Assembly: GCF_021391535.1 (NCBI RefSeq)
Contig: NZ_CP090066.1
Coordinates: 1,253,501 to 1,317,500, forward strand
Direction of reading: 5' to 3'
Source of the DNA: Aurantimonas sp. HBX-1
GTDB taxonomy: Bacteria > Pseudomonadota > Alphaproteobacteria > Rhizobiales > Rhizobiaceae
DNA: 64,000 bases
Both the position numbers and the translations under genes were made by a program. The notes under the pieces are model-generated. The model was not told where the DNA came from. It was given only the letters and a program-made list of their open reading frames with translations, and did not search any database. Below are positions 1-8,093 of this stretch, one piece after another (the first letter of the stretch is position 1; each line of letters starts with the position of its first letter).

Positions 1-407
1 TGGCTCGCGGCCGGAGCCGGCTGGCCTGGGGCGGCCGGCGGAGCAGCGGGCGCGGCCTGACCTGCGGGCGCGGTCGCCGGCTCGGGCGGCTTCGGCGTCA
101 GGAAGGTCACGAGTTCCGTACAGAGATTGGCAGGGCCGGTGGTGGCGGCTGCCGCCTCGGTCGTTGCCGGCGCGCCGGCAGCGGGTGCCTGAGCGGCGGC
201 CGCAGGCGCGGGTGCCGCAGGTGCCGGTGCAGCCGCCGCGGGTGCGGATGGCTGTGCGGCGGAGGGTGCGGCCTGCGCCGGCGGCGCCTGCGTCGCGGCG
301 GCCGGCGGTGCCGGCGTGGTCGCGGCCGGCGGCGTCGCCGTCTGCGCCAGCGCCAGCGGTGCGGCCGTCGAGGCGGCGAGAAGGATCATCAGTCGCGTAA
401 GGCGCAT
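1..407 (-). CDS. Ala/Pro-rich secreted protein, 3' end outside window
   Basis: About 135 codons are visible and the frame runs off the left edge. The start is ATG at 407. The N-terminus (MRLTRLMILLAAS, then LALAQ) looks like a signal peptide. The rest is low-complexity Ala/Pro/Gln sequence, with one ordinary stretch (NLCTELVTFLTP) near residue 95. It begins 5 bp after the stop of the formate dehydrogenase gamma subunit on the same strand, so it is probably the last gene of that operon. No function is assigned. The low complexity suggests a flexible periplasmic linker protein. That it is coding is supported by the clean signal peptide and operon position. Confidence 0.6.
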   Translation of the reverse strand, partial: MRLTRLMILLAASTAAPLALAQTATPPAATTPAPPAAATQAPPAQAAPSAAQPSAPAAAAPAPAAPAPAAAAQAPAAGAPATTEAAAATTGPANLCTELVTFLTPKPPEPATAPAGQAAPAAPPAAPGQPAPAAS

Positions 408-411
408 GTCG

Positions 412-1491
412 TCACTCCGCCGGCGTCGCGTCGGGACGCAGCTGTGCGCCCTTGGCCGTCTTGGCCTGCTCTTCCTCGACCCACAGGCTGTGATGGGTGC
501 GGGCCCAGCCGAGATCGACCTTGCCGCTGCCCATCGCGTCGTAGGCGCCCTCCATGCCGAGCGAGCCGATATAGATGTGGGCGATGATGACGGCGATCAG
601 CAGCACGCCGATGATGGCGTGCACGTACTGGGCCATCTGCATGCCGTTGATGTCGAGCGCCGAGAACGGGAACAGCATCAGGACGCCGGACACCGACAGA
701 GCGAGGCCGCCCAGCGCCACCGACCAGAAGATGACCTTCTGCCCGGCGTTGAAGCGCCTCGCAGGCGGATGACGGTCGCCGACCAAGCCGCCATATTCCT
801 TGATCCAGCGCATGTCGGTCTTCGAGGGAATGTTGTCCTTGATCCAGACGACGATCATGAACACGAGCCCCAGCATGAAGGCCCACGAGACGTAATTGTG
901 GACGTACTTGCTCCACTGGCTCATCGCGCCGAAGGCGTCGGCGCCGATCAGCGGGAACAGCAGCCGCTTGCCGAAGATGTAGTTGAGGCCGGTCAGTGCC
1001 AGCAGGATGAAGGCGGTGGCCGTCATCCAGTGGTTGAAGCGCTCGAAGAAGCTGAAGCGCAGGATCTTCCGTCCGGTGATCTCGCCCGGCTCCATCATGA
1101 TCCGGCCGCGGGTGAAGTAGAAGATCGCCAGAAGGGCGATCATGCCGAGGATCGCAAGACCGCCGATCCACGGCAGCCAGCCCTCGCGGAAGGAGCGATA
1201 CTCGCGTCCCTGCGGCTGTTCGAGAACCGCGGCCTTGGCGTCGGGGATCGAGACGCGCCCGTCGATGCGCCCGCCCTGCAGCGCGTTCAGGAGCTGCTGC
1301 TCCGTCGGCGACTCGGCGGTGGGGTTGGCGCCGCTCGGGTCGACGCCGTCAGGCAGCGCCCCGCCCGGCGGATCGATGGATTCGGTGCGCGTCGGCGTGT
1401 TGCCGTCGGTGATCTGCGCCATCGCCGGCAGGCTAGCGATGGTGGCCAGTCCCAGTGTCGCCCCGAAGGCGAGCGTGCGGATGATGTTCAT
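412..1491 (-). CDS. fdoI: Formate dehydrogenase gamma subunit (cytochrome b)
   Basis: 359 aa. This membrane subunit carries electrons from the iron-sulfur subunit to the quinone pool through b-type hemes. A signal peptide (MNIIRTLAFG to PAMAQ) and a periplasmic stretch of about 100 residues precede the cytochrome b561-type core. The core has four to five hydrophobic segments and candidate heme His residues (FNHWMTATAF, VHNYVSWAF, QYVHAIIGV, IIAHIYIGS). The long N-terminal extension is usual for the alphaproteobacterial Fdh3C form. The frame is open far upstream, but the ATG at 1491 directly precedes the signal peptide and lies 7 bp after the stop of the beta subunit, so it is preferred. Confidence 0.93.
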   Translation of the reverse strand: MNIIRTLAFGATLGLATIASLPAMAQITDGNTPTRTESIDPPGGALPDGVDPSGANPTAESPTEQQLLNALQGGRIDGRVSIPDAKAAVLEQPQGREYRSFREGWLPWIGGLAILGMIALLAIFYFTRGRIMMEPGEITGRKILRFSFFERFNHWMTATAFILLALTGLNYIFGKRLLFPLIGADAFGAMSQWSKYVHNYVSWAFMLGLVFMIVVWIKDNIPSKTDMRWIKEYGGLVGDRHPPARRFNAGQKVIFWSVALGGLALSVSGVLMLFPFSALDINGMQMAQYVHAIIGVLLIAVIIAHIYIGSLGMEGAYDAMGSGKVDLGWARTHHSLWVEEEQAKTAKGAQLRPDATPAE

Positions 1492-1498
1492 CGCCGTC

Positions 1499-2095
1499 TC
1501 ATGCCCCCAGGGTTTCGCGATAGGCCGTCTGCCAGCCCCAGGCGCCGGTGCCGTAGCCGCGCTGCGCCACCCGCTCCTTGTAGATCGTCGCGATGATCTC
1601 GCCGTCGCCGGCGAGCAGCGACTTGGTCGAGCACATCTCGGCGCACATCGGCAGCTTGCCTTCCGCCAGCCGGTTCTTGCCGTACTTGGCGTACTCGATC
1701 TCCGAGCTGTCGGCTTCCGGACCGCCGGCGCAGAAGGTGCACTTGTCCATCTTGCCGCGCGAGCCGAAATTGCCGACCCGCGGATATTGCGGGGCGCCGA
1801 ACGGGCAGGCGTAGAAGCAGTAGCCGCAGCCAATGCACAGGTCCTTGGAATGCAGGACGACGCCGTCGGCGGTGGTGAAGAAGCAGTCGACCGGGCACAC
1901 CGCCGCGCAGGGCGCGTCGGTGCAGTGCATGCAGGCCATCGACACCGAGCGTTCGCCCGGCTTGCCGTCGTTGAGCGTCACCACCCGCCGCCGGTTGATG
2001 CCCCACGGCACGTCGTGCTCGTTCTTGCAGGCCGTGACGCAGGCATTGCACTCGATGCAGCGGTCCGCGTCGCAGAGGAATTTCATCCGCGCCAT
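1499..2095 (-). CDS. fdoH: Formate dehydrogenase beta subunit (iron-sulfur)
   Basis: 198 aa. This electron-transfer subunit should carry four [4Fe-4S] clusters between the catalytic and membrane subunits. Ferredoxin-type Cys groups are visible: CIECNACVTACK near residue 13, CMHCTDAPCAAVCP near 55, CIGCGYCFYACP near 87 and CTFC near 119. It is shorter than E. coli FdnH/FdoH and lacks a C-terminal membrane helix, like the Fdh3B-type subunits of rhizobia. The start at 2095 has a strong AAGGAGG site that overlaps the fdoG stop, so the two are translationally linked. Confidence 0.95.
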   Translation of the reverse strand: MARMKFLCDADRCIECNACVTACKNEHDVPWGINRRRVVTLNDGKPGERSVSMACMHCTDAPCAAVCPVDCFFTTADGVVLHSKDLCIGCGYCFYACPFGAPQYPRVGNFGSRGKMDKCTFCAGGPEADSSEIEYAKYGKNRLAEGKLPMCAEMCSTKSLLAGDGEIIATIYKERVAQRGYGTGAWGWQTAYRETLGA

Positions 2096-2110
2096 TGTCT
2101 TGTCGCCTCC

Positions 2111-5050
2111 TTAAGCCGCTGCGATCTGGCAGAGCACAACCTTGGTTTCCTGCATGCCCGTCACCGGATCGAATCCGTAGGTCGTCAGGGCGTTCACCGG
2201 TTCACCCAGCACCAGCGGATCGGTCCCGGCCGGATAGTGCGACCGCCAGTCTTCGCCCTGGTAATGGCCCGAGAAGTGGAAGGGCATGAACGCCACGCCC
2301 GGCCCGACGCGCTCGGTAACGAGGGCCTTCACCCGCGCCCGCGCGCCGTTCTCGGTTCCCGAGACCCACACGACCTGGCCGTCGCTGACACCGCGCGCCG
2401 CGGCGTCGGCCGGGTTGATCTCGACGAACATTTCCTGCTGCAGCTCGGCCAGCCAACGGTTCGACCGAGTCTCCTCGCCGCCGCCCTCGTACTCGACCAG
2501 GCGGCCGGAGGTGAGGATGATCGGGAATGCCTGCGCGACGTTGCGATCGACCGCCGACTGCTGCACCGACATGCCGATGTTCGGAATGCGGAACTGCATC
2601 TCGTCCGGCCGCGTCGGGTACTTGGCGACGAGTTCCGGCCGCGAGGTGTAGATCGGCTCGCGATGGATCGGCACCGGATCCGGCAGGTTCCATGCAACGA
2701 CGCGGGCCTTGCCGTTGCCGTAGTGCATGACGCCGTGATCCATGCAGACGCGCTGGATGCCGCCGGACAGATCCGTCGCCCAGCTGACCGCGTCCGGCTT
2801 GTCGGCGCCGATCCGCAGGATCGTGGCGCGCTCTTCCGGCCGCAGGTCGGTGTCCCAACCGAGCTTGCGCAGGATGCCGTAGTTGATTTCCGGATAGCCG
2901 TCGGTGAGTTCGGAGCCCTTCGAGAACGAATCCTCCGCCAGCAGCGTCACGCCGTTGCGCTCGACGCCGAAGCGGGCGCGGAACGTGCCGCCGCCTTCCC
3001 ACACCGGCACGTCGGTCCGGTAGAGGATCGGCGATCCCGGATGCTTCATCTCGGGCGTGCCCCAGCACGGCCAGGGCAGGCCGTAATACTCGCCCCCCAC
3101 GTCGGGCGTGTCGGCGGGCGCGCGCAGCGTGACGAGGTCGAACTTGTCCTGGTTGCGCATGTGCGCCTTGAGGCGCTCGGGGGACTGCCCGCAATAGCCG
3201 GTGGAGAAGCCGCCGCGGTTGATCTCGCGCAGGATGTCCTCGGCGAGCACATGGCCGCCCTCGACCGCGATGTTCTTGAACATCTCGGCGCCGAAGCCGA
3301 GCTTCTCGGCGAAATCATAGATCACGTCGTAGTCGTTGCGGGCCTCGAAGGCCGGCTCGACGATCTTCTCGCCCCACTGCAGCGAGCGGTTGGATGCCGT
3401 GCGCGAGCCGTCGCACTCCAGCGAGGTGGCGATCGGCAGGAGATAGGTGCCGTTGCGACGGCCCTTGATCGCGCCGAAAGTCGTGGCGTGCGGGTCGGCG
3501 ACGACCAGCAGCTCGAGCTTCTCCAGCGCCTTCATCATCTCCGGCATGCGCGTCACGGTGTTGCCGCCGTGACCCATGATGAACATACCGCGCAGCGCCG
3601 AGCGCTGGTCGATGTCCTCCTCCGGCAGGTTCACCGCGTCGAACCACCTCGTGGAGGTGATGCCCGGGGTCTCCATGTTGTCCTTGCGCGACCGGGCCTT
3701 GCGCCCGCCCTTGGCGGGAACCTCGTCGAAGCGGCTCTGCAGCCACTCGTATTCGACTTCCCAGACGCGGGACCAGTGCTTCCAGCCGCCCTCGGTGAGG
3801 CCGTAGTAGAGCGGCAGCGACGTGACATCGAGGCCGAGATCGGTCGCGCCCTGCACGTTGGTGTGGCCGCGGAAGATGTTGGCGCCGGTGCCCGGCTTGC
3901 CGACGTTGCCGGTCGCCAGGCAGAGGGTGCAGTAGGCCCGCACGTTGGCGGTGCCGACCGTGTGCTGCGTCGCGCCCATGCACCAGATCAGCGTCGACGG
4001 CTTCTCCTGGCTGAACAGGTAGGCGACGCGCTTCAGCTGTTCGCCGGGAACGCCGGAGACCCGCTCCACCTCTTCCGGGGTCCACTTGGCGACTTCCTTG
4101 CGGACCTCGTCCATGCCGTAGACGCGGGTGCGGATGAACTCCTTGTCCTCCCAGCCGTTCTCGAAGACGTGCCAGAGGATGCCCCAGATCACCGGGATGT
4201 CGGTGCCGGAGCGGATGCGGACATATTCGGTGCCGTGCGCCGCGGTGCGGGTGAAGCGCGGATCCACGACGATCATGTTGGCGCGGTTGATTTCCTTGCC
4301 GGCCAGCACGTGCTGCATGGCGACCGGATGCGCCTCCGCCGGGTTGCCGCCCATGATGATCATGGTCTTGGCGTTGCGGATGTCGTTGTAGGAGTTGGTC
4401 TGGGCGCCGTAGCCCCAGGTGTTGGCGACACCGGCCACGGTCGTGGAGTGGCAGATGCGGGCCTGGTGGTCGACCGAGTTGGTGCCCCAGAAGGCACCGA
4501 ACTTGCGGAACAGGTAGGCACCCTCGTTGGTGAATTTCGCCGAGCCGAGCATGTACATCGCGTCGGCGCCGGACTGCTCGCGGATCTCGAGCATCTTGTC
4601 GCCGATCTCGCCGATCGCCTGCTCCCAGGACAGGCGCTGCCACTCGCCGTCGACGAGCTTCAGCGGGTATTTCAGCCGCCGGTCGCCGAAGACGATCTCG
4701 CGGATCGCCGCGCCCTTGGCGCAGTGGGTGCCGCGATTGATCGGGCTCGACCAGCTAGGCTCCTGGCCGGTCCAGACGCCGTTCTGCACCTCCGCGGTCA
4801 CCGTGCAGCCGACCGAACAGTGCGTGCAGATGTTCTTCTTGATGGTGATCTCGACGCCGGGCATCGGCGCGGGGATGGCCGCGTCTGCCTTGCGCACGGC
4901 GCCGGGCATCATCGATCCGAAAGCCGCGAGGCCGCCGACCGCGATCCCCGACTGCTTCAGGAAGGTGCGGCGATCGACGCCCGGCGAACGGGCGCCGGCA
5001 GCCACGGGAATCGCGCGGCCGGGCTGGCCGTCTTTGCGCTTGGTGAGCAT
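2111..5050 (-). CDS. fdoG: Formate dehydrogenase catalytic alpha subunit (Mo/W-bisMGD)
   Basis: 979 aa. It oxidises formate to CO2 in the periplasm. Residues 27-36 (DRRTFLKQSG) followed by a hydrophobic stretch form a Tat signal, so it is exported folded. C75, C78, C82 and C110 bind a [4Fe-4S] cluster. The metal ligand position is Cys200 (ARICHST), where E. coli FdnG/FdoG have selenocysteine. The C-terminal molybdopterin-dinucleotide-binding domain follows (near residue 850, LTSGRLVEYEGG). It is one full-length chain, transcribed with the Tat protein upstream and fdoH/fdoI downstream. The tungstate importer nearby suggests the metal could be W, but that is inference. Confidence 0.95.
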   Translation of the reverse strand: MLTKRKDGQPGRAIPVAAGARSPGVDRRTFLKQSGIAVGGLAAFGSMMPGAVRKADAAIPAPMPGVEITIKKNICTHCSVGCTVTAEVQNGVWTGQEPSWSSPINRGTHCAKGAAIREIVFGDRRLKYPLKLVDGEWQRLSWEQAIGEIGDKMLEIREQSGADAMYMLGSAKFTNEGAYLFRKFGAFWGTNSVDHQARICHSTTVAGVANTWGYGAQTNSYNDIRNAKTMIIMGGNPAEAHPVAMQHVLAGKEINRANMIVVDPRFTRTAAHGTEYVRIRSGTDIPVIWGILWHVFENGWEDKEFIRTRVYGMDEVRKEVAKWTPEEVERVSGVPGEQLKRVAYLFSQEKPSTLIWCMGATQHTVGTANVRAYCTLCLATGNVGKPGTGANIFRGHTNVQGATDLGLDVTSLPLYYGLTEGGWKHWSRVWEVEYEWLQSRFDEVPAKGGRKARSRKDNMETPGITSTRWFDAVNLPEEDIDQRSALRGMFIMGHGGNTVTRMPEMMKALEKLELLVVADPHATTFGAIKGRRNGTYLLPIATSLECDGSRTASNRSLQWGEKIVEPAFEARNDYDVIYDFAEKLGFGAEMFKNIAVEGGHVLAEDILREINRGGFSTGYCGQSPERLKAHMRNQDKFDLVTLRAPADTPDVGGEYYGLPWPCWGTPEMKHPGSPILYRTDVPVWEGGGTFRARFGVERNGVTLLAEDSFSKGSELTDGYPEINYGILRKLGWDTDLRPEERATILRIGADKPDAVSWATDLSGGIQRVCMDHGVMHYGNGKARVVAWNLPDPVPIHREPIYTSRPELVAKYPTRPDEMQFRIPNIGMSVQQSAVDRNVAQAFPIILTSGRLVEYEGGGEETRSNRWLAELQQEMFVEINPADAAARGVSDGQVVWVSGTENGARARVKALVTERVGPGVAFMPFHFSGHYQGEDWRSHYPAGTDPLVLGEPVNALTTYGFDPVTGMQETKVVLCQIAAA

Positions 5051-5057
5051 CGCCGCC

Positions 5058-5285
5058 TCACTTCCTGTCGAGGGTTTCGTAGCCGTTCGTGCGGTAGAAG
5101 GCCTGCACGTCGGCGCTGTCCGGCTGGTACTTGGTCCGCGTCTCGTCCTCGCCGGGATCGTACGCCTCGGCGTCCGTCACCATCGCCGGGGTCATGACCG
5201 CGGCGGTCGCGGCCAGGCCGGCGACGCCGGTGGCGCTGCGCAGGAAGGTACGGCGATCGATCGGCTCGCGCTTCTGTGTCGTCAT
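5058..5285 (-). CDS. Small Tat-signal protein of formate dehydrogenase operon
   Basis: 75 aa. It matches the short 'formate dehydrogenase region TAT target' type of protein found just upstream of fdh alpha subunits. A twin-arginine motif (DRRTFLRSA) is followed by a hydrophobic segment and about 35 acidic/polar residues. The catalytic subunit next door carries a very similar Tat leader. The ATG at 5285 is chosen over an upstream TTG at 5300 because a GGGGAGAGA site lies 4-5 bases before it. The stop is 7 bp before fdoG. It may be an assembly or export partner of the complex; this is not proven. Confidence 0.85.
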   Translation of the reverse strand: MTTQKREPIDRRTFLRSATGVAGLAATAAVMTPAMVTDAEAYDPGEDETRTKYQPDSADVQAFYRTNGYETLDRK

Positions 5286-5336
5286 CGTTTCTCTCCCCAA
5301 ATCCGGCTGGGCGGCCGGACCATGCTTTTTTTGCCT

Positions 5337-5999
5337 TCAGGCCGCGAGGGCCAGGGCCTCGGCTTCGATGGCCATGAATGTCCGGCCAAGTATGGCCACG
5401 TGTCTGTAGAAATTTGCCGCCTCTGCCGCCGCGAGATCGTCGAAGAGGCGTGGCGTCCAGGGCTCGAGATGCGCCCGGAAGAACCCCGACGCGGCATCGT
5501 CGGCGGTCCCGAAAGAGCCGTCCAGAAGTCCCGCCATGATCTCGCAGAGGACGCTGACATGGTCCTCCAGCTCGACCGTGCCCGGCTTGCGCTCGATGCC
5601 GAGCATGGCGAGGTCCTGACGGAGCCGGGCCAGCGGTTTCTCCTGCATGAAACCGGTCAGATAGAAGGATTCGTACGGCACGATCTCGCCGCGGCCGACG
5701 CCGACGAAGAGATGGAAATGCTCGCGTTCCAGCACCGAAGGGCGGGCGGTGCGCGCCGCCTCGGCGAGCGCGGCATGGGCGCGTCCAAGCGGGGTGGCGT
5801 CGCCCTGGAGTGCGGCGAGATGCTGCAGCGTCGTCTCGCTCGGCGCCTCGGCCAGCAGCCTGGCCAGCAGGGCGTAGTGGTGCGCCCGGAAGAGGTCGAA
5901 CGAATGCTGGCTCTCGAACGGCTCAGCGCTGCCGGGGGCCATTGCTGCCGAGACCGCGCGGGGTAGTTCCGTCATTTCCGCACCCGGGAGTGCCTGCAT
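5337..5999 (-). CDS. TorD/DmsD-family Tat chaperone
   Basis: 220 aa. Members of this family bind Tat leaders of molybdoenzymes and hold them until the cofactor is inserted. The helical pattern and family-typical segments are present: HLFVGVGRGEIVPYESFYLTG near the middle, ELEDHVSVLCEIMAGLL, and FYRHVAILGRTFMAIE near the end. It lies first in the run to the small Tat protein and fdoGHI, so FdoG is the likely client. The ATG at 5999 has an AAGG site; an internal ATG at 5975 is an alternative. Confidence 0.88.
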   Translation of the reverse strand: MQALPGAEMTELPRAVSAAMAPGSAEPFESQHSFDLFRAHHYALLARLLAEAPSETTLQHLAALQGDATPLGRAHAALAEAARTARPSVLEREHFHLFVGVGRGEIVPYESFYLTGFMQEKPLARLRQDLAMLGIERKPGTVELEDHVSVLCEIMAGLLDGSFGTADDAASGFFRAHLEPWTPRLFDDLAAAEAANFYRHVAILGRTFMAIEAEALALAA

Positions 6000-6090
6000 C
6001 CGACGCCTTGAATCATGGAACGATCCTAAAGCGCCATGACATGCGCGCCAAGCTCTTTTTGTAGTCATTCCAAACAGGTTGGAGCCAGGT

Positions 6091-6708
6091 TCAGGAGGGC
6101 AGGGCGCCGCCGTGCCGGGTGACGCGTACCGTCTGAATTTGCTCAGCTTTCGCAGGCGGTTCGGCCGTGGCTGGCGGCGCTGCGGGTTCCGTGACGGCGG
6201 CCTGCGCCTCCCCCGTTCCGCGATCGGGAACGGGGTCGATCATTTCTTCGTGCTCAACGAGCGGTTCGGCCGGCCTCGGCGGCTCTTCCGGAGCCGGCTC
6301 GTAGAGGCCGCGGACGATCTTGCCGACATCGGTGCTCGCCGACAGCGGACCGGAGACGGGCATCCCGCCCGGCACGTTCCAGTCCCAGGCATAGTCGCGG
6401 GCATCGCCGACATAGTCGCGGATCGACGGATCGAGGCTCCAGATCCGCCGCAGCGCCCGATTGCGGAGGGCCAGTGGAACACCCTGGCGCAGGAAGCCGG
6501 CGATGTCGGGCCAGGCGGTCACGCTGTCGGGATCGGGCAGGGCCGCGAGCTCCTCCTCGGTGATCGGATCGCCCGACGGCTCGGCCACGGCCTCGATCGG
6601 CGCCGCGGTATCCCCGGCCTCCGGAACCGGCGCGTCGGCATCGACCGGCTCGGGGGACGCCTCTTCCAGCTTGCGGCGCGACCAGCGCGCGAAGAAATCA
6701 TTGCTCAT
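6091..6708 (-). CDS. DUF3306 protein of formate dehydrogenase cluster
   Basis: 205 aa. It starts with the family-typical MSNDFFARWSRRK. The conserved core (residues about 55-130: ITEEELAALPDPDS, VPLALRNRALRRIW, DYAWDWNVPG) is followed by an acidic, Pro/Ala-rich tail. The function is unknown. In alphaproteobacteria the family travels with DUF3305 and periplasmic formate dehydrogenase genes, as here. Soluble, with no signal peptide. The in-frame ATG at 6708 is preferred to upstream starts because of the conserved MSNDFF beginning. Confidence 0.8.
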   Translation of the reverse strand: MSNDFFARWSRRKLEEASPEPVDADAPVPEAGDTAAPIEAVAEPSGDPITEEELAALPDPDSVTAWPDIAGFLRQGVPLALRNRALRRIWSLDPSIRDYVGDARDYAWDWNVPGGMPVSGPLSASTDVGKIVRGLYEPAPEEPPRPAEPLVEHEEMIDPVPDRGTGEAQAAVTEPAAPPATAEPPAKAEQIQTVRVTRHGGALPS

Positions 6709-6803
6709 GGATGCCATGTTTGCGCGATACCGGCACAATGCAAGCGCCGCGAGCCCTTCTGCAGGGCGCGCTTGGCCCACCGTCGATTGCTCGAGGCCTG
6801 CCG

Positions 6804-8075
6804 ATGATCCGCCTGTCGATTGCCCTGCTCGCGGTGCTGCTCGCGCTTTCCGGCCTCCGCGCCGCGGAACTGCGGGGGCATGGCGGGCCGATCCGCGGCC
6901 TCGCGGTCGGTGCCGATGGTGCCGCCGCGCTCTCCGGCAGCTTCGATTCGACGGCGATCCGCTGGTCGCTGGCTACGAGTTCCGCCGAGAAGGTGATGCG
7001 CTTCCACGACGGTGCGGTGAATGCCGCCGTGCTGCTGCCGGACGGACGGGCGGTCACTGGCGGCGAGGACGGGCGCATCGCCATCTGGCCCGAGGACGGG
7101 ACAAGACCGGAGCGGATCCTCGAAGGCCATCAGGGTCCGATCGTGGCGCTGTCGCTGTCGCCCGACGGCCGCTCGCTCGGCTCGGCCGCCTGGGACGGCA
7201 CGGCGCGGGTCTGGCCGCTCGCGGACGAGGGGACGCCGCGAATCCTCGAAGGCCATACCGGCAACGTCAACGGCGTCGCCTATCTCGGCTCGGGCGAGGT
7301 CGCGACGATCGGCTACGACGCGACGCTGCGGATATGGCCGGCGACAGGGCCCGTCCGGGTGGTGAATTTTCCGACACCGCTCAACGCACTGGCGCTCGTT
7401 CCCGGCCGGGACAGGCTGGCGATCGGCGGCGCCGACGGGCGGCTGCGCCTGGTCGACGCCGGTGGGACGATCCTGGCGGAAGCGGAAATCGCGCCGACAC
7501 CGGTGATCGCGGTCGCCAGCGACGGCCGGCGCGTCGCCGCGTCCGGCCTGCGCGGCGCCATCGCGATCCTCTCGGCTGACGACCTGGCGCCGGAGCGCAC
7601 GCTGGTCGGGCCCGGCCTGCCGGTCTGGTCGCTGGCCTTCGTGCCGGGCAGCAACGAGCTCCTGACCGGCGGCAACGACAATGTCATCCGGCGCTGGAAC
7701 GCCGCGACAGGCGCCAGTCTCGATTCCGGCATCGCCGAGGGCGTCGAGGACCCGCTGGCGCGCTATGCCGGCGATCCCGGCGCCAAGGTCTATCGCGCCT
7801 GCGTCGCCTGCCACACGCTGCAGCCCGGCGAGGGGGTGCGGGCGGGCCCGACGCTGCACGGCATCATGGGCCGACGCATCGCCTCCCTGCCGGACTACGA
7901 CTACTCCGACGCCTTCTCGGGCCACGACATCGTCTGGACGCCGGAGACCGTGGCGCGGCTCTTCGAGATCGGACCGCACGCCTTTACGCCCGGCACGAAG
8001 ATGCCCGAGCAGACGATCAACCGGGCGGCCGACCGCGATGCGCTGGTCGAGTTCCTGGTCCGCGCGACCCGCTGA
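6804..8075 (+). CDS. WD40 beta-propeller fused to c-type cytochrome, exported
   Basis: 423 aa. A signal peptide (MIRLSIALLAVLLALSGLRA) leads to a WD40 propeller (residues about 22-315, with repeated units such as ILEGHQGPIVALSLSPDGR and ILEGHTGNVNGVAY). A C-terminal cytochrome c domain follows, with heme motif C333-VA-C336-H337 and a likely axial Met400 (GTKMPEQ). It should act in the periplasm and carry one covalent heme. It is divergent from the DUF3306 gene and convergent with the polyferredoxin gene. The role is unknown; electron transfer or docking for the formate dehydrogenase is a reasonable inference. Confidence 0.88.
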   Translation: MIRLSIALLAVLLALSGLRAAELRGHGGPIRGLAVGADGAAALSGSFDSTAIRWSLATSSAEKVMRFHDGAVNAAVLLPDGRAVTGGEDGRIAIWPEDGTRPERILEGHQGPIVALSLSPDGRSLGSAAWDGTARVWPLADEGTPRILEGHTGNVNGVAYLGSGEVATIGYDATLRIWPATGPVRVVNFPTPLNALALVPGRDRLAIGGADGRLRLVDAGGTILAEAEIAPTPVIAVASDGRRVAASGLRGAIAILSADDLAPERTLVGPGLPVWSLAFVPGSNELLTGGNDNVIRRWNAATGASLDSGIAEGVEDPLARYAGDPGAKVYRACVACHTLQPGEGVRAGPTLHGIMGRRIASLPDYDYSDAFSGHDIVWTPETVARLFEIGPHAFTPGTKMPEQTINRAADRDALVEFLVRATR

Positions 8076-8093
8076 GACTTGGAATCAGGACGG

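Noticed and set aside
1142..5197. Very long open frame (over 1300 codons) on the + strand
   Set aside because: It is antisense to the clear fdoGHI genes and consists of Arg/Ala/Gly-rich sequence typical of G+C-rich shadow frames.
5302..5319. TCCGGC/GCCGGA stem between the TorD-like and small Tat genes
   Set aside because: Six base pairs without a T-run inside a 51-bp operon gap; no regulatory claim can be supported.
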